From contig LJCV01000317.1 of NCBI GenBank assembly GCA_001298575.1, positions 1 to 32,528 on the forward strand: a stretch of DNA of 32,528 nucleotides. Direction: 5' to 3'. The notes under the pieces are model-generated. The model was not told the origin of the DNA and made no database searches. It saw only the letters and a list, made by a program, of their open reading frames with translations. This DNA is from Actinobacteria bacterium OK074 (GTDB lineage Bacteria > Actinomycetota > Actinomycetes > Streptomycetales > Streptomycetaceae). Shown piece after piece: positions 24,301 through 32,528 of this stretch (within the stretch, counting starts at the first letter, position 1; every line of letters begins with the position of its first letter). A program made the translations under genes and the position numbers.

Positions 24301-26013
24301 GGCGGTCGCGGCGGTGACGAGCGCGAGACCGGGACGCACGTCCTCCAGCATGTAGGTGATCCGGTCGGCGGGATGATCCGGATCGATCGGCAGATACGCC
24401 GCGCCGGCCTTCAGCACCGCGAAGGTCGCGACCATCATCCCGACACCGCGCGGGACGGCGATCGCCACGGTGTCCTCCGGGCCCACCGCCCGGCCGATCA
24501 GCCAGTGCGCGAGCCGGTTCGCCCGCTCGTCCAGCTCCCGGTAGGTCAGTGGCCCTTCCTCCTCGTCCGGACCGACCAGCGCCACCGCGTCCGGGGTGCG
24601 TTCCACCTGTGCCTGGAACAGCTCCAGCCAGCTGCCGTCGGGCAGTTGGTCCGCGGAGCCGGTCCGTTCCGTCAGCAACAGCCGGCGTTCGTCCTCACCG
24701 AGCAGGTCCAGTTGCCCGGCCCGTGCCCGCGGATCGGCCACGGCCTGTTCCAGCAGACGCTCCAGCCGCGCCGCCAGCCCTTCCACCGTCGGCTCGTCGA
24801 ACAGGTCGGCGCGGTAGTCCAGCCGAAGCACGACTGCGGATCCCGGTACCACGGTGAGCGCCAGCGAGTAGTGCGGGGAGTCTCCTCCCGTGGTGGCGAC
24901 GGTGAACTTCACGGCGGAGGCGGAGTGCTCCCGACGGGCGTGCGGATAGTTCTGGAAGACCATCACCGTGTCGAAGAGGTCGCCGTTGGTCTCGGTGTCG
25001 GCGAGCTGCTGGATGTGGGAGAGGCCGAGGTGCTGGTGGGGAAGGAGGGCCGCCTGTTCGCTCTGGATGCGTGCCGCGAGTTCGGTGACCGGCTCGTCGG
25101 CGCGCAGCCTGACCCGGAGGGGGAGCGTGTTGATGAACAGGCCGACCATCGAGTCGACACCGGCCAGTTCGGCCGGCCGGCCCGAAACGGTGACGCCGAA
25201 GACCACGTCCTCGCGCCCGGTCATGCCGGACAGCAGCAGCGCCCAGCACATCTGCATCACGGTGTTGACCGTCACGCCACGCGCACGCGCCCACGCCCCC
25301 AGCCGACTGCTCAGGTCCTCCGAGAACCGGTGGGTCACCAGTCCGCGCCGGACCACACTGCGGGCGACCTCATGCCCCGGAGCGAGCAACGACGGGGCCG
25401 ACAGCCCCTCCAGCGCCTCCCGCCACGCCGTCAGCGCCGCGTCACGGTCCTGCCGCGCCAGCCACTCCACGTACGAACGGTAGGAGGCGGCGGGGGGCAG
25501 CCCGGCGTCGTCCCCGCCCCGCTCGTACAGCGCCACCAACTCCCGTACCAGCAAAGGCAGCGACCAGCCGTCCCAGAGGATGTGATGGTTGGTCATCACC
25601 AAGCGGTGTCGGCGCTCACCAAGACGCAGCAGAACAAACCGGACCAGGGGCGGCCTGGCCATGTCGAACCGGCTCCGGTACTCCTCCTCCGCCACGGCAC
25701 GCGCCCGCTCCTCGCACGCCTCCGCGCTCCCACCCGAGACGTCCACCTCTCGCCACGGCACCGTGACGTCCTCCGCCACCACCTGTACGGGACCGCTCGC
25801 GCCCATCGTCAGGAATCCGGACCGCAGATTGGGATGGCGTCGCAACAGCGTCACGGCCGCGGCGCGCAAAGCCCCCGCGTCGCACTCCCCCTCCAGGTCG
25901 AAACACATCTGCCTGTTGTAGACATCACCTCCCTCGTCCTCGTATTCCGCGTGGAACAACAGCCCCTCCTGCAACGGCGCGAGCGGCCATACGTCCTCGA
26001 TCCCGAATTCCAT
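18376..26013 (-). CDS. NRPS, two modules with terminal thioester reductase (C-A-T-C-A-T-R)
   Basis: A 2545-residue nonribosomal peptide synthetase. Order: C1 about 1-440 (HHILWDG 143-149); A1 465-970 (TSGSTGGPKG from 622, YGPTE 761-765, YRTGD 847-851); T1 with S1019 in GGQSL; C2 1075-1510 (HHIASDG 1201-1207); A2 1540-2032 (TSGSTGRPKG 1671-1680, YGPTE 1800-1804); T2 with S2088 in GGHSI; R 2160-2545, with NADPH motif TGATGFVG (2176-2183), S2304/T2305, and Y2336-x3-K2340. Specificity residues read by alignment to GrsA are DGIQLGLVDK (A1, unassigned, faintly Gln-like) and DAWLVGAVCK (A2, probably aromatic or hydrophobic). The N-terminus DVWPLAPLQEGLLFH is acceptor-like and follows an epimerase protein, so C1 should be a D-to-L type. 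The reductase releases an aldehyde or alcohol. AAGGA precedes ATG 26013. No MbtH gene or TE domain is visible. Confidence 0.95.
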   Translation of the reverse strand: MEFGIEDVWPLAPLQEGLLFHAEYEDEGGDVYNRQMCFDLEGECDAGALRAAAVTLLRRHPNLRSGFLTMGASGPVQVVAEDVTVPWREVDVSGGSAEACEERARAVAEEEYRSRFDMARPPLVRFVLLRLGERRHRLVMTNHHILWDGWSLPLLVRELVALYERGGDDAGLPPAASYRSYVEWLARQDRDAALTAWREALEGLSAPSLLAPGHEVARSVVRRGLVTHRFSEDLSSRLGAWARARGVTVNTVMQMCWALLLSGMTGREDVVFGVTVSGRPAELAGVDSMVGLFINTLPLRVRLRADEPVTELAARIQSEQAALLPHQHLGLSHIQQLADTETNGDLFDTVMVFQNYPHARREHSASAVKFTVATTGGDSPHYSLALTVVPGSAVVLRLDYRADLFDEPTVEGLAARLERLLEQAVADPRARAGQLDLLGEDERRLLLTERTGSADQLPDGSWLELFQAQVERTPDAVALVGPDEEEGPLTYRELDERANRLAHWLIGRAVGPEDTVAIAVPRGVGMMVATFAVLKAGAAYLPIDPDHPADRITYMLEDVRPGLALVTAATADALPAVGGVTVAVIDEPSMTDTLATLPATRPTDADRTSPLRDFHPAYVIFTSGSTGGPKGVVVPHRGLVNYVSWLQRTCRLTPDDRVLLKTPVTFDGSVIELFWPLTVGARLVLARPGGHQDAHYITEVIATEQVTCVQFVPSMLDVFVDEPAAARCTSLRQVLCGGEALPQGVVDRVTRLLPVEVYNLYGPTEVTVDATGGRVFAGADDGVPIGRPVANTRLYVVDTALRLVPAGATGELYVAGAGLARGYAGRAGLTAGRFVACPFEPGGARMYRTGDVVRRRPDGQLEYLGRADDQVKIRGFRIEPGEIEAVLLSHPGVRQTAVVVREDQPGSGRSLVAYLVPATPAGEGAQTANLDTASVRDFAMRALPDYMVPTAFVVLKTLPLTANGKLDRRALPAPDSAALVTLRPPRTPQEEVLCGVFAELLGLPRVGVDDDFFTLGGQSLLVMRLVARTRSLLGAELSARDVFKAPTVAGLVRLLGRGEFVRPVLKAVARQEKVPLSFAQRRLWFLYQLEGPSTTYNVPLTLRLSGRLDRAALEAALADVVGRHESLRTVFAEVDGVPYQRILDAGEARPELRVSEVDAAGLSARLTEAAGYRFDLGTEMPLRTELFTLGPDEQVLLVLVHHIASDGWSMTPLARDLAAAYAARCQGSAPDWPELPVQYADYTLWQRELLGEESDADSLFARQLAYWTEQLAGLPEQIRLPTDRPRPPVASHRGDIVRVELGPELHAGLTGMCRRTGSSMFMVLQAALAALLTRLGAGTDIPIGSPIAGRTDEELDELVGCFVNTLVMRTDTSGDPTFNELLGRVRENALAAYAHQDMPFENLVEALNPARTLSYNPLFQTILALQNVPLGEFDLPGLHVSTVATPIRTAKFDLVFNLRERYRPDGSCGGVVGAVEYATDLFDPVTVETLVARWTRLLEAVVADPDVVVGRIDVLADDERARLLNGCSGGVAEGVEDVVSKAFEARVAMAPDAVAVVAGDVSLTYEELNRRANRFAHALLERGVGAEQVVALVLPRSPELVVAVLGVLKAGAAYLPVDPEYPRSRIEFMLSDARPSLIVDDPRTVRETEGHPETDPGVAVDSRQPAYVIYTSGSTGRPKGVVVGYAGIGALHAATVERLAIDADSRILQFASPSFDASFWDMSNALLSGATLVLAPATEPLTALVDRHLAVTHALVPPSVLAAVAEDEVPSSMTLVVGGEACPPGLVARWSTGRRLVNAYGPTEATVCATMSEPLSALSPTPPPIGRPIVNTRVFVLDPDLRLVPTGAAGELYVAGPGLARGYLGQPGLTADRFVASPYGPAGARMYRTGDVVRWRRDGDLEFLGRADEQAKVRGFRIEPGEIEAVLAAHPRLTQAKVIVRQDRPDDKRLVAYVVAGDDANRRRDPHPERDHAGERGKTHAASPLTSRETTTLIDELHAHLRERLPEYLVPSAIVLLDRLPLTPNGKVDRNALPEPGPGAAGSGRAPRAPGERSLTTRQQTLCGLFAETLGVAGVGPDDGFFALGGHSILAVRLVRAINQRFGTALPLNSIFEHETAAALDALLGAGGTEAEAEAGQTGQALPPDLAAEVALDPSITARGRYEGTDFGAPDAVLLTGATGFVGSFILREVLERTSAEVYCLVRADSPAEALARLRRSQERYGLWDDRFGARIVPVPGDLAEPLLGLGAHRFDDLARRVDAVYHNGARVNHMESYGQLRAANVSGVREVFRLAARHRVKPVHQISTVGTLVAAPGEDPDALSEDWVSPPELIGTNGYVCTKWVGEAIGRLARERGIPTATYRLARISGHTETGAMGPDDAFWHKVRACAEIGARPVRDDGTAELQNLVPVDFAARAFVHLALTQRPDGRTYNIAAPAGTAADAVLDHAQEFGYPMERVSPAVWHKRVESAAADSPASPGSSLQAVALLSSGTSRIPGSVPTRYDRRNLLAGLAEAGWDCPAVGPEILERYFSYFVAAGLLPPPGRS
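23096..23127. repeat. 32-bp identical module repeat, copy 1 (A10 motif)
   Basis: Identical over 32 bp to 27887-27918 and 31172-31203. It encodes the A10 core around NGKLDRRALPA in three different adenylation domains. Identity at every third position means recent duplication or gene conversion between modules. Confidence 0.7.
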
Positions 26014-26049
26014 CTCCGGATTCCTTTCGTGGGAGTGGGAGGGGGTGTT

Positions 26050-32528
<6,479 letters not shown>

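Overview
The window is about 72% G+C (estimated by eye) with strongly G/C-ended codons, GTG starts, SARP-free accessory gene content and family-level matches typical of Streptomyces or a close actinomycete. No rRNA, tRNA, CRISPR array or insertion sequence was recognised. The right edge ends in a 15-base C run inside a gene, so the window probably stops at a contig end.

Left part (1-6.3 kb): a minus-strand pair codes for a fatty acyl-AMP ligase and, overlapping its stop by ATGA, an MMPL-family exporter cut by the left edge. A GNAT acetyltransferase diverges from them. Then come a poorly conserved stretch with one short candidate ORF, a divergent cold-shock protein, a DegT-type PLP aminotransferase, and a MetE-like protein that appears to have lost zinc ligands.

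Middle (6.5-18.3 kb): a secreted lipase broken by one frameshift, a DUF4232 lipoprotein, two convergent paralogous XRE/MmyB-type regulators, a DHA2-type MFS exporter and an aldo/keto reductase. The two regulators carry nearly the same upstream element, and a third copy lies in front of a gutted aldo/keto reductase. Next are the collapsed remains of a sugar ABC uptake operon, LacI-type operator palindromes, an intact GH43 glycosidase, a cluster of gene fragments, and a Tat-exported aldo/keto reductase.

Right part (18.4-32.5 kb): two minus-strand NRPS genes 36 bp apart, transcribed leftwards. Reading along the assembly line, the visible modules are A-T / C-A-T-E / C-A-T / C-A-T-R. The first protein ends in an epimerase plus a donor-like tail. 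The second starts with an acceptor-like condensation domain and ends in an NAD(P)H thioester reductase, so release as a peptide aldehyde, alcohol or derived imine is expected. The first visible A domain has a serine-like code. The acyl-AMP ligase/MMPL pair at the far left could supply a lipid starter and export, but 16 kb of unrelated and decayed genes separate them, so that link is only a hypothesis.
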